Below are positions 1 through 11,594 of a DNA stretch of 64,000 nt, piece by piece. The first letter of the stretch is position 1; each line of letters starts with the position of its first letter. A model generated the notes under the pieces. That model was not told where the DNA came from and did not search any database. It worked only from the letters and a program-made list of their open reading frames with translations. The translations under genes and the position numbers were made by a program. Source of the stretch: Sorghum bicolor (Eukaryota > Streptophyta > Magnoliopsida > Poales > Poaceae); the NCBI RefSeq assembly GCF_000003195.3, contig NC_012876.2, positions 63,420,407 through 63,484,406 of the forward strand. The letters are read 5' to 3'.

Positions 1-1847
1 TACGTGTGCTGATAATTATCTTGCTGCGCATACAGATCCAAGTTGCAGAACCTGTTGTCGATCGTGGAGGTAAAAATCAACTTGGTGTTTTCTATGTATA
101 AATATTAATATGATAAGTTACTAACATAATTCTATTTCAACCTTATAAAATGCTCATTTTAAATCCGATTTGGTCCATTCAAATTGCGTTAGGTTCATAT
201 TAATGAGCTCTACATATTAGTAAAATTGTTTACTCAGTTTGAAACCTTTTTATTTTTGTGACCCTATTTAATTAATTATTTTTCTATATAAAATCTTAGA
301 AAATTTATAACTTCACCGTTTTAACTCCGATTTTCGTGAACTTTACGTCTTTGAAATCGTAGCGATGCGTAGAATCATTTTATAAACTTTTCATACTGTT
401 TTTACATGTTTGGTGTACTGTTCTAATTGTAGCTTTGTTTGCTTCATGTATGTTTGTCGTCGATTGTTTGTGTGTTGATGATCGAATTTAGACGGTGAGA
501 AATTCGTGGTGCACAAGAGTACTTCAGTGATCAAGATCAGAGCCTTGGACAACTAGTAATACCAGCACGATCAACAAGAGCATTTGGATTAAGGCAAGTA
601 TAACTGGGGACTATCCTTGCTATCTATACACAATTAATATAGCATTTATCATTTGCATGTGTCCACCTTGATGACCTTAGCAAAATCATAGATGATTGTT
701 ATCCTGAATTCCATGATTACCTATTTGGATATGCATTTGGGTAGTTCTTGCTAGTGCTTGATTAATAATCCATGATCTTGTAACATGAATATTTGAATAT
801 ACAATAAACAATAAAATAAGCTTTCTAGCAACTTGAATATAAAGGGTGGAAAGAACTCTGGCTTTTGCTGGATTGATCTTGACCCTCCATAAGGACTTAT
901 CCCTTGGCAAAAGCTGGGACAACTCGTACAACCATGAGGGCTATATGGCTCTGGCTTTAGTCAAGTATGAGTAAGCTTTTCTAGCTTGTTAGAGGTTACC
1001 CGAAAGGGCGGAGGGGCTGAACCGTTTTGGGTATAGTGCGAGCCCCTGTCCCTATGTGTATAGGCTGCGCGTCATTGTGCCATTCGGAAGGGGGGTATCT
1101 ATATCTGCGCGCAAAGGAAACCTTGCGGCCCTAACATGTTAGGCGAACCTTTGAAAGGCTTCATAGTGATCCCTGCCGACCTCCCTAGGAAGGGGGTTAA
1201 GAGACTAGCTACCTCGGGCGAAAGGGTAAATCATGACTCATGGGTAAAGATGTACAACCTCTGCAGAGTGTTAAATCTGGTATACTAGCCGTGCCCACGG
1301 ATACGGGCGGCCCGGAAAACTGACGGAATAGATGGACACTGATGAACATGAATAATGATAATAAATGATGATTTATCATGTTGTTTATATGTGTTATTCT
1401 TAATTCTTGTATACAATTGATCATGTGGTTATGGGATTATTAGTGCTACCTTGATATTTGCTATCCAATGATTAAATATGCTATCCACTATTAAAAGCTA
1501 AATGCAGTCAAACTAGTGTCAGCTTTTTGAGCCTCATGAACCCCTAGTTATACTTGTTGAGTACGATATGTGCTCACTCTTGCAATTCCCCCCCACACAT
1601 CAGGAGAAGTTTTGGGCTTGTGATCAACCAGTCAGTTGGATCCTGTGGAGAGAAGTTAATACCCGAAGGTTTAGAGTTGTCTATCCGCTGTTTGATGCTA
1701 AAGGTTATCTCTTTTATATCATGTACGTTATATATTTATGCATTGTCATTTGATATTACCCCTTATTTGTAGCTATATGTGAGATTTGACTTCTAAAACT
1801 CATATATGGTGCATATCTGGTTTTGTCCTTAAAATCGGGTATTACAA
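1..1847 (+). repeat. Right part of a large LTR (probable Ty3/Gypsy)
   Basis: No gene-like frame is present. The stretch ends in CGGGTATTACA, which is what the 3' edge of an LTR starting TGTAATACCCG would look like. A segment near 1555-1690, with a C-run followed by a GAGAAGT motif, resembles the inner part of large grass Gypsy LTRs of the Del/Tekay kind; this is family memory, not an alignment. The other end, and any matching LTR, lie outside the window, so a solo LTR and a full element cannot be told apart. Confidence 0.4.
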
Positions 1848-2220
1848 TCTCCTTGTAGGCACACATGGCTGCATGCATGCAAACATTTCGTGTATAGATT
1901 TCCCAATACACTAATTAATAAACACTACCATGATGAAGACAACGATATCACGATTGATTGCATATGCGCCATATGGAGATAGGGCCAGGCGCCAGGCATG
2001 GTCTCCGTCTCCGATCCATATTTGAAAGCGATGGATTCTTATCTAGTGCCCCTAGAAATCTTGTGTTAAATTGATGACTTGTTTTAATTAATTAATTAAT
2101 TTTTGAAAAATAGCTGTTTTTAAATTCTGCATGCCCTATCATTTTTTTTTTTGAGATTTCATTGGGATCGATCAAATTTGTAACGTGCTGCTGTGGCCAC
2201 GTCGATCGATCTCCCATGGA
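1848..2220. other. Unassigned spacer
   Basis: AT-rich sequence with a short (TTAA)n run near 2085-2101 and a T-run near 2143-2153 just before the LINE. No gene or recognised repeat is seen. Confidence 0.5.
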
Positions 2221-4032
2221 GGATTGACCCAAATCATGCAACACAAAGGGTTTCCTTCCAAATGGATCTCTTGGATGAAGACAATTTTCACCTCTAGAAC
2301 CTCGGCAGTCATTCTCAATGGAGTTATTGGTAAAGTTTTTCACCGTAAAAGAGGTGTTAGGCAAGGGGATCCCCTTTCTCCTCTTCTTTTTGTTCTAGCT
2401 GCAGATTTTCTCCAAACCCTCTTGAATCACGCAACGGAGTCAGGGCGTCTAAGTTTACCAATTAATATTCATGACCAAGACTTTCCTATTCTCCAATATG
2501 CAGATGATACGCTTATTTTCATGAAAGCCTGCCCTCAACAACTGCAGCATCTCCAAGACATCCTCTCCTCCTTTGGGGAAGCCTCTGGTCTCAAAGTTAA
2601 CTTCTCCAAATCAATGTTGATCCCAATCAACATCTCCTCTGACCATGCCCATTCACTGGCTTCTCTTATTGGTTGCAATATTGGGGGACTTCCTTTTACC
2701 TATCTGGGCTTACCTTTGTCCCTTACTAAGCCCTTTGTAGCTGATTTTTGGCCCCTCACCACCAAATGTGAAAGAAGGCTGGTAGCCTTCTCCTCTTTTC
2801 TCAACGAAGCTGGAAGGTTGCAACTAACTAATGCTGTCTTATTTGCGTTACCTACTTTTTCTATGTGTAGCTTCCTACTCTCTAAAACAATTGTCACGCA
2901 AATAGACAAATACAGGAAACATTGTCTCTGGAGAGGGTCTGATATTAATTGTAAAAAGCCTCCTAAAGCTGCCTGGACTATGTGTTGTTTACCCAAGGAG
3001 GAGGGCGGCCTTGGTATCTTAAACCTTTCCACCCAAAATGAAAGTCTCCTCCTTAAACATCTCCACAAATTCTTCAATAGAGCCTCCATTCCCTGGGTGC
3101 ACCTAGTTTGGAGTAAATACTACCTTGGAAACAAGCTCCCCTCCTCAGAGGTCACCTTCAGAGGCTCCTTTTGGTGGCGAAATTTATTAAAGCTACTCAC
3201 AAAATTCAAAGGAATCGCCTCTGTTTCACTAAGAGATGGTTTTACTTGCTCTCTCTAGCATGATGGATGGAATAATATACCTTACTCCCATCTTTACCCT
3301 CAGCTCCTTTCCTTTGCCATCGATGATACTATTTCGGTTGCCTGTGTCGTTGCTCTGCCTAATCTCCATATCCTTTTCCGCCTGCCCCTTTCTTCGGAAG
3401 CTTATGACCAATATCTCATTCTCTCATCTGTCATTCAAAACCTTCAACTTCAAAATCATCCAGATAAATGGTCTTACATCTAGGGCACTGATGTCTTCTC
3501 TACCAATTGTGCTTATCGGTGTTTAATTGGCCACTGTCAAGTTCATCCCTATTTCCATTGGCTTTGGCGCTCGGTATCCCAAAACAAAAGAAAATTCTTT
3601 TGTTGGCTTTTGCTTAAGGACAGACTAAGCACTAGAGATCTCCTCCGTCGCAAACAGTTTCACCTCCCCTCCTACCACTGTGTCCTTTGTTTCCTAGCTG
3701 TCGATGAAGACCTTGCTCATCTCTTCTTTCACTGTCCTTTCTCTATTGCCTGCTGGGGTATCCTTCAGATTGTGGTGCCAAATACGACTGATACTTTTCA
3801 GATCTTTGAAAGTTTCAAAGATCAGCTTCAGCTACCTTTCTTCATGGATGTCATAATCACAATGTGTTGGGCTATCTGGACTTCGCGCAACGACAAGATA
3901 TTCAGAGGCATTGATAATTCTATTCCCAGGTGCAAGGCTATTTTCTGTAAAGAATTTGCCCAGGTTATCCTGAGAGCAAAGAAGACCCTTCAACAGCACT
4001 TTACTTCATGGCTACAAAACTTTGTACTTTAG
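2185..4032 (+). pseudogene. LINE ORF2 remnant: reverse transcriptase plus zf-RVT
   Basis: The translated frame shows the reverse-transcriptase motif GVRQGDPLSPLLF near residue 58, the catalytic YADDTLIF near residue 108, and a downstream zf-RVT zinc-binding domain (CVLCF...HLFFHCPFSIACW) around 3680-3755. One frame runs from 2185 to 4032 and is broken only by TAG at 3256-3258 and TAG at 3481-3483; both fall where the surrounding family pattern suggests tryptophan. The protein would have copied LINE RNA at the nicked target. With no endonuclease and two stops it cannot act by itself. The start is arbitrary because the 5' end is lost. Confidence 0.85.
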
Positions 4033-4158
4033 CTTTGTTTCGGTTTCTTCTTTTTTCGTTTTTTCCTCCTTAAGGATTGTAACCCTTTTTTTGTTTTAAA
4101 CTTTTCTTTCAATAAATTTCAGTAGGGGATCAAACCCCTCCTGTTTCCTCAAAAAAAA
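2221..4158 (+). mobile_element. 5'-truncated LINE (non-LTR retrotransposon)
   Basis: The segment holds the C-terminal half of a plant LINE ORF2, a 3' untranslated tail and a short poly(A) at 4151-4158. The endonuclease and the first reverse-transcriptase motifs are missing, as expected from 5' truncation during target-primed reverse transcription. Just before the poly(A), AGGGG and CCCCT pair around a six-base loop (4124-4139), a possible 3'-end hairpin for reverse-transcriptase recognition. I could not define a target-site duplication. The left edge is approximate. Confidence 0.8.
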
Positions 4159-4467
4159 CATCAGACACTTAGCTAGCTTGATGCTCGATCGCAATGCGAT
4201 TGAAGACCTCTCCTCCGACAATTACGCTCACTGTTGACCTTGCGGTGCTTCAAACGGTAAATCTTGGGAATAATAACAAGAGGGGGTACCAAGGGGAGTA
4301 CTCTCTCCATTCTGAAATAGGGTGCTTTGTGACTTCAAAAATTTATATTAAAATACAATGCATTCTAAATAATAATTATATTTTGATTTCGCAATGTTTA
4401 TTAAAAAAGATACCACGATTTGAGGAGAAAATCTATAAAACTCTATAATGGTGTTTTCTTAGGTTGT
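4159..4467. other. Unassigned spacer between LINE and MULE
   Basis: About 300 bases of AT-rich host or decayed repeat sequence. No feature recognised. Confidence 0.4.
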
Positions 4468-4476
4468 TTTAAATTT

Positions 4477-4745
4477 GAGTAAATTACACGGCCGGTCCTC
4501 AAAGTATTGGGCTGATTTTGTCTAGGCCCCAAACTACGAAATCGCACGCTTGGGTCCCTAATCTACTTAATTCGTCCCATTTAGGTCCAAAACAGCTCAG
4601 GCGTTTGTTAAGGAGCCGAAGTGGGTGTCCACGTGTGCAGGGGAGGCACATGAGGGACATGTGACACTTGCTGGCAGGTCTTTTTTTTGCAAGAAGGCCC
4701 CCAAACGATCTTATCTTCTCCCACTTACTCCTTCCCTTCCTCTCT
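4477..4745 (+). repeat. MULE left terminal inverted repeat
   Basis: About 269 bp and reverse-complementary, with scattered mismatches, to 10541-10809. The match runs from the GAGTAAATTACAC tip to a pyrimidine-rich inner end. Internal promoters are often found in MULE terminal repeats, so transcription of the transposase probably starts near its inner edge. Confidence 0.85.
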
Positions 4746-7005
4746 GTCCGCGACGAAGGGCGAACTGGGCGACACTTTGCGACGCGGACGACTGGTGTCG
4801 TTCGCGTTGGCGGCGCGCGCGCGCGGGGGCGGGGCGGGGGGCAGAGGGGGCGCGAGGATGACTCAACAGCCGCGCCTAGAGGGGCACGGACGCTGGGGGA
4901 GATGGCGGCCAGATTGCGTCAGAAAGGAGAGGCGGCGGCTGAATATGGTGAGTTCAAGAAATCCTAGTCTAATCCAAGGACCCTCTATTGAGTTTTTGTT
5001 ATGGATTTGATGATATTACGGTAGATTAGGCCATGTACATTTGACAGTAGTTGATTTGTAGGCAAGAATGTCGGTTCTAGGGTTCCTGGTATGGATGGGA
5101 AAATTGTTGAACTGAATGTTGAAAATTTGTTCAAATGTAGGTCCAGGGTCTAACCAGTTCACTCTAGAGGTGCATCATGGTGGTTTTTTTGTTGGTGTTC
5201 GTGAGACCCGTGCCTACCTGGATGAAAAAATTGACTGGTTTGATCATTGTGATGCTGATACTTGGTCACCCATATGGATAAAGGACTTTGTTGAAGAGTT
5301 AGGTTATGATAAGGAATCACGCACACTGAAGGTGCATTGGTTATTGCCAGGGAAGACAATGACAGATGGTTTGAGACTTATAGAGACTGATAGCGACACA
5401 TTGGTCATGATGTCTGTGATTGATAGGGTGAAGAACCTGGTCATTTACCTTGATCATCATGATATGATCTGTTCTGGTTTCAATTGGGATGACATTGTAG
5501 CAAATCCTGTCTCTACTCCGCCCAAGGTGTTTAGTCCTGTTGAGGTTGTGACGGTTGAAAGGAAGGAAGGGGAGAAATTGCCAAACTTTTACACAAACCT
5601 AAGCAAGTCCACTGATGATGACATGAATCCATTACATTATGGCATTAGGGCAGATGACAGCAGTTCAGATGACTCAGCCTTTGATGATAGTGATTATGAG
5701 GTTGGATTTTCTGATGATGACCTATTTGCTGACAATGTCGATGCTGGTGTGTACGATGAAGGGGTAACTAAGGGTGGTAAAATGTTCAAATGGAAGAAGG
5801 CTGTGGGGAGCAAACTTAAGAGGAAGCAATCAATGACTGTACCAGTTGGAGATGAGGATGAAACAACAGAAGAGGATGAGATTGACTTGGCAGATTCTGA
5901 TGAAGGTAGCAACAGGAACAGGTTCAGGGAATTTAGACAGGAAGATTTGTTGAATCCATCATTTAGGGTAGGGCAAACATTTGGTACAGTTGAGCTTGTG
6001 AGGAAGGCCATCATAGAGTACATCATTACGAATAGGGTTGACATCAAAATGCCTAGAAATGATAGGAAGAGAGTGAAGGCTCATTGTGCTGAAGGGTGTC
6101 CATGGAACTTGTATGCATCCATGGACAGCAGGACAAAGTGTTTTCTAGTGAAGACATACAATGCCCATCACAACTGCCAGAAAAAGTGGATGATCAAGAG
6201 TTGTACCTCCAAATGGCTTGCACAGAAGTACTTGGAAACATTTAGGGCAGACAACAAAATGTCTCTAGCTAACTTCCAGAACTGTTCAAAAGGAATGGAA
6301 CCTTACTCCATCTAGAACCAAGTTGTGGAGAGCAAGAAAATTTGCATTGGAGACTATATATGGTGATGAGTTGAACCAGTACTCTCAGTTGTGGGATTAT
6401 GGACAAGAGTTGAGAAGGTCTAATCCTGGTAGCAGCTTCTACCTCAATCTAACAGAAGGGAAATTTAGTACCTGTTACTTATCACTTGATGCTTGCAAAA
6501 GAGGCTTCTTAAGTGGTTGCAGACCAATCATCTTCTTGGATGGATGCCACCTGAAGACAAAGTTTGGAGGTTAGTTGCTTACTGCTGTAGGAATGGATCC
6601 AAATGACTGCATCTTCCCAATTGCAGTTGCAGTGGTGGAAGTTGAGTCTCTCATGTCCTGGAAATGGTTTCTACAGAGCCTGAAAGATGACCTCCGCATT
6701 GACAACACATACCCATGGACTATCATGACAGACAAGCAAAAGGTATAACTCCCAGCCTCACTGCATACTTAGAGTGTTTGTTCACTAACATAGTCTCACT
6801 GCATTTTTCTAGGGTCTTATCCCAACTGTGGCACAAGTGTTCCCCGAGGCTGAGCATAGATTTTGCGTGAGGCATCTGTACCAAAATTTCCAGGTCCATT
6901 TCAAAGGTGAGAACCTCAAAAAACAACTGTGGATATGTGCTAGGTCTACTTGTGTGAGACACTGGGAGAAGAACATGCAGAAAATGAAGGAAATAGATGC
7001 AGCTG

Positions 7006-8964
7006 CTGAAAGGTCCTAATATGGCTAGAGGGGGGGTGAATAGCCTATTTAAAAATTCTACAAACTCACTAGAGCAAGAGGTTAGTAAATAACAAAGCGA
7101 AGCTTTTTGCTCTAGCTCTAATGGGGTGTATGTAAGCCACCTACCCAACAATTCTAGTTGCTATGATCACTATGCGCACAAGAACTAAGTCACTACTTAC
7201 ACTAGAAAGCTACCTAAAGTTTCTATACAAGTAAGTAAGCTACTCTAGTTTGCGGGAATGTAAAAGAGATGGTTTGAACTTTATACCGCCGCGTAGAGGG
7301 GATGAACCAATCAATAATATGAAGTCCAATCACCGGAAGAAATCCAATGAACAATCACAATGGAGACACACAATTTTTCTCCCGAGGTTCACGTGCTTGC
7401 CGGCACGCTACGTCCCCGTTGTGTCGACCAACACTTGGTGGTTCGGTGGCTAAGAGGTGTAGCACAAACCTCGTCCTCACTAGGACACCACAAGAACCTA
7501 CCCACAAGTGAGGTAGCTCAATGACACGAGCAATCCACTAATGTTGCCTTTGGCACTCCGCCGAGGTAGGCACAAACCTCTCACAATCACCGGGAGATGG
7601 CCACGAACAATCACCAACTCGTGCCAATCCTCCTCCGCTGCTCTAAGCCGTCTAGGTGGCGGCAACCACCAAGAGTAACAAGAAAACCGCAACTAGAACG
7701 ATCCCCAAGTGCCACTAGATGCAATCACTCAAGCAAATGCACTTGGAATCACTCTCAATCTCACAAAGATGTTTAATCTATGGAGGAGATGAGTGGGAGG
7801 TGTTTGCTTAGGCTCACAAGGATGTCAAGTATGTTAGAATGCCAAGAGAGTAAGCCCCAAGCCGGCCAAACACGTATTTATAGCCCCTCAAACAAATAGA
7901 GCCGTTGGCTCTTTCACTGGGCGAAAAACGGGGTCACCGGACGCTCTTAAAGGGGCACCGGACGCTCAGCCCTTGCGTCCGGTGCTCCAACGTCAGCCGC
8001 GTGTCAGAGTCTAACGGTAACCTGCAGAGCACCGGACGCTGAGCAGGTTGGCACCAGACGCGTCCGGTGCACACCGGACTCATGCGCAGAGAGCTCCGCA
8101 AACTCGCAGGGTCACCGGACGCAAGCCACCGGACGCACCCTCAGCGTCCGGTGCTCACCGGACCCACGCGCAGAGAGGGTCGCAAAACGCCCGCACACCG
8201 GACGCTAACCACCGGACGCTCAAGCCAGCGTCCGGTGCTTATCGTCCGGTGCCTTACCCTAGCTGGGCCAGGCACTGTCTGCACCGGACGCTCAGACGCA
8301 GCGTCCGGTGCTCCAGAAACCAGCGTCCGGTGAGTGTTTTCTCAGCGAGAAACACTCCCGCGACTTCTCCAAATTTCCCACCGGCGCAATAGAAAATATG
8401 CACTTCATTTTCTCGAAAAGCGCCGAATCCCGCCTCGCAAGCTCGGCGGGAGGGAGAGAGGAACCCATCCCCTCTCTACCCTTGAAACTCGACCTCCTTC
8501 TCAAAGTGTGCCAACACCACAACATGTGTACCAACGAGCGTGCACGTGTGTTAGCATTTTCACAATCATTTTCTTTGAAGGAGTTAAGTTAGCTCACTAG
8601 GTTCTAAATGCATGCACATGAACAATGACACCTAGTGGCACTTGATAACCGCTTAGCCAAAGAATTCCCCTCTTTATAGTACGGCTATCTATCCTAAATG
8701 TGATCACACCCTCTATGGTGTCTTGATCACCAAAACCAAAACCCTAAGCAATACCTTTGCCTTGATCTCCAAAGGGTTTTGTTTTTCTCTTTCTTCTTTT
8801 CCAAGTTGAGCACTTGATCATCTTGTGGTCATCACCATCATCACCATGATCATTACTTGCTCCATCACTTGGCATGTACCAACCTCATTAAGTCTACACA
8901 CACTTAGTATAGAGGTTAGTACTAGGGTTTCATCAATTATCCAAAACCAAACTAGGGCTTTCAG
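7006..8964. mobile_element. Non-autonomous DNA transposon nested in the MULE
   Basis: A 1959-bp insertion between 3-bp direct repeats CTG (7003-7005 and 8965-8967). Its ends are inverted: CTGAAAGGTCCTA at the left and the complement of CTGAAAGCCCTAG at the right. Removing the insert and one CTG rejoins the transposase frame across AAHQW, which fixes both boundaries. It has no transposase-like frame. A 3-bp duplication fits CACTA or PIF/Harbinger mechanisms, but the termini match neither signature that I know, so the superfamily stays open. A related copy starts at about 35105. Confidence 0.85.
7935..8335. repeat. Cluster of CACCGGACGC / GCGTCCGGTG motifs
   Basis: Within about 400 bp the 10-mer CACCGGACGC or its reverse complement occurs some fifteen times in mixed orientation, with close variants. 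Many pairs can form short hairpins. The block is GC-rich compared with the rest of the nested element. Confidence 0.9.
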
Positions 8965-10540
8965 CTGCCCATCAATGGTTGGAGCAAATGGCACCAAATA
9001 CCTGGGTCAGAGCATTTTTCAGTACCTTTCCAAAATGTGATGTTTTGCTCAATAATAATTGTGAGGTCTTTAACAAGTACATCTTAGAGGCTAGGGAGCT
9101 ACCCATCCTTAGTATGTTGGAGAGGATAAAAAACCAAATAATGACTAGACACTACAACAAACAGCTGGAGGCAGAAAACTTTGTTGGAACTGTTTGCCCA
9201 AAGATAAGGAAAAAAATTGCCAAGAATGCTGAATTTGCCAATATTTGCTATGTCATGCCTTCTGGTCAGGGAATATTCCAAGTGCAGTCCAAGAAAAACA
9301 CATACATTGTTGATATTGTCAGCAAGCAATGTGAGTGTAGGAGGTGGGATCTGACAGTTATTCCATGTTCCCATGCCATTTCTTGCTTGAGGCATGAGAG
9401 GATACCACCAGAGACAATGATCAATGCATGTTACTCTGTTGAAGCTTTTGCAACTGCATATGCCAACAACATCTGGCCATGTAAGGACATGGCTGCCTGG
9501 GAGAAGACTGTTGGACCTCCCGTTGCTCCACCGGGTTATGAGAAAAAGGTTGGGAGGCCACCAAAGGCAAGGAAGAAACAAGCATATGAGGTTCAAGGTA
9601 GAAATGGACCTAAGCTAACAAAGCATGGCTCCAAAATGCATTGCAGTTGGTGCAAATCATCAGATCACAATGTGAGGACATGTGAATTGAAGAAGGAAGG
9701 CATCAGTCCAAGTGAAATCGAAGAAATACCTCCAGTAGTTACTGATGACCATGGTGTATGTACAGTGTTATTATCTGTTACACTACACACTCATCCCTGC
9801 AATTGTTAACATTACTATTCTTTATAGGATGACATAGAGGCAGCACGACCTTTTGATTACCCAATGCAAGAAGAGATGACACAGGAAACAATGCTTTCAC
9901 AGATGCTCTCTCAGGTTCCTGTGACTTCAATTTTCCTCTACTATTTCTATGACCATTAGTATTGTACTAATTTCAATGTACTACAGCCCACTCAATGCAG
10001 CAGGCTAAGCCAACAAATGGGACCCTTGCCAGACTCTAGCTTCATTCAGTCCAACCAGCCAACTGGAAGACCAGTAGTTATCACTACTGCAACTAAAGGG
10101 GGTAGGGCAAGAGTGAGCAAGAAGAAAGAAACTACTGCAGGCAAGACCAAAGAAGCTGGACAAGGTGGAGGGAACAAGGGAAAGAAGAACGGAGGAGTTC
10201 GAGGGAAGAAGACCACAACTGAAAATATTGCATGAAACTGTGGACATGCTGACCTGACTTTTGTGACTGCAATAGGAGAAGCAGTATAGTTGCATTTTGT
10301 TGATAGCAACATGGACTAGGGTAGCAGTATAGTTGCTTTTGTGGATAGCAACATCTTTTGTCTAACATAATAGTTGCCAGTTGCGAGTAGCAACATCTTC
10401 TGTAATGCATAAACACTAGTATGCATTCCAAAAGTCTAGACATGTTGTATATGATGCCTACACTGAACTACAGCTGTCGAAGTGTGGATCAATGTGTTCT
10501 TCTGATATTTTGTCTACACATCACAATGCCTCCCGTTGCA

Positions 10541-10809
10541 GAGAGTAAGTGGAAGGAGTAAGTGGGAGAAGATAAGATTGTCTGGGGGCCTTCTTGCAAA
10601 AAAAGACCTGCCAGCGAGTGTCAGATGTCACTCACGTGCCTCCCCTGCACACGTGGAAAGCCACTTCGGCTCCTTAACAAACGCCTGGGCTGTTTTGGAC
10701 CTAAATGGGCCGAATTAAGTAGATTAGGGACCCAAGCGTGCGATTTTGTAGTTTGGAGACCTAGACGAAATCAGCCCAATACTTTGAGGACCGGCCGTGT
10801 AATTTACTC
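10541..10809 (-). repeat. MULE right terminal inverted repeat
   Basis: Partner of 4477-4745; ends GTGTAATTTACTC followed directly by the 9-bp target duplication TTTAAATTT. Confidence 0.85.
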
Positions 10810-10818
10810 TTTAAATTT

Positions 10819-11590
10819 TATAAAACACATACAGAGAGAATATATATGGCTAGCTGACCAATGCAAGCTAGCTTTTTATTTTCTAACGACGATCGCAGAA
10901 GCTGGCCGGTGTTCTTGGTATCCTTATATCCTAATTGCTCCAAAATAAAGGTGCGTGCCTACACCCTATTGTATCTACAAAATGATATGATTGACCAACA
11001 GTACTTATGAAACTCGTCACTAAACTAAGGATTTGATTTGGGACCTCCTGAACTTCACATTGCTCTCTTTGGTTCAATGCTAAGATGAGTCGTTCTTCGT
11101 TCCACTAAAACACCTTTGAATATAGTACTGTAGAGATATCATTGCTATAAATTGGAAGAATAAAGTGAGGAATGAATGATGAGAAATAGCTAGGGGTTAG
11201 GCTATACCATACCTAAAATTAGGATAACCTGGAAAATATATGTGGTTGATAGAAGGAAAGGAGAGACGATATAGCTTCTCTCCTGACCATTCAGGGCGTA
11301 TATATTCCATCTGCTGCTACTGCTAGCTAGCTACCATTGTTGATATGTTCCGTGCATCATTCTTATATATATAATATATACTATTGATGATATGTTGATT
11401 CCATTTTTCTTAGTACACGCAGGAGAATCATATTCCTGTATACATGCATGACCTTATTCTTGGTGGGGGCTACCATGCATACATATGCATAAATATATGC
11501 ATGCATCATACGCAGCGACACTGTGTGTCGATCAACTGCATGCTTTTTATGACACTCATGGATGCCGAATAATGTATAGGTATAGCAGTG
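10819..11590. other. Intergenic, no gene recognised
   Basis: AT-rich sequence with short (TA)n around 11365-11385 and GCATGCAT-type repeats near 11490. No coding signal or classified repeat is seen. Confidence 0.5.
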
Positions 11591-11594
11591 GCAC

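Larger units (their letters stand above)
5116..10235 (+). pseudogene. MuDR-type transposase gene, disrupted
   Basis: This gene encoded a DDE-family transposase. In order I see: an N-terminal LEVHHGGFFVG segment; an acidic linker; the MuDR DNA-binding domain (FRVGQTFGTVELVRKAI, near 5965-6190); the MULE catalytic core, with the first Asp in FLDGCHLK (about 6535) and a second in MTDKQK (about 6730); a SWIM zinc finger CECR...CSH (about 9330-9375); and a CCHC knuckle CSWCKSSDHNVRTC (about 9642-9683). Introns are likely at 6741-6812, about 9754-9828 and about 9916-9987. A leader exon ending near 4947 and an acceptor just before 5141 are also likely. Breaks: a frameshift near 6280, TAG in place of a probable CAG Gln codon at about 6572, and the 1959-bp insertion at 7006. 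Confidence 0.88.
4477..10809 (+). mobile_element. Complete MuDR-like (MULE) DNA transposon
   Basis: The element is 6333 bp with long terminal inverted repeats and starts GAGTAAATTACAC. It is bounded by an exact 9-bp direct repeat TTTAAATTT (4468-4476 and 10810-10818); a 9-bp duplication is the hallmark of the Mutator superfamily. Inside lies a transposase gene of MuDR type with introns. The element is not autonomous now: its transposase has a frameshift and a nonsense codon and is split by another transposon at 7006-8964. Without that nested insertion it would be about 4.4 kb. Confidence 0.93.

Noticed and set aside
7920..8340. CRISPR-like array
   Set aside because: The motif repeats are short, irregularly spaced and in both orientations within a plant transposon.
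8048..8392. Repetitive Thr/Ala/Arg frames in the nested element
   Set aside because: Produced by the CACCGGACGC repeats; no start context or homology.
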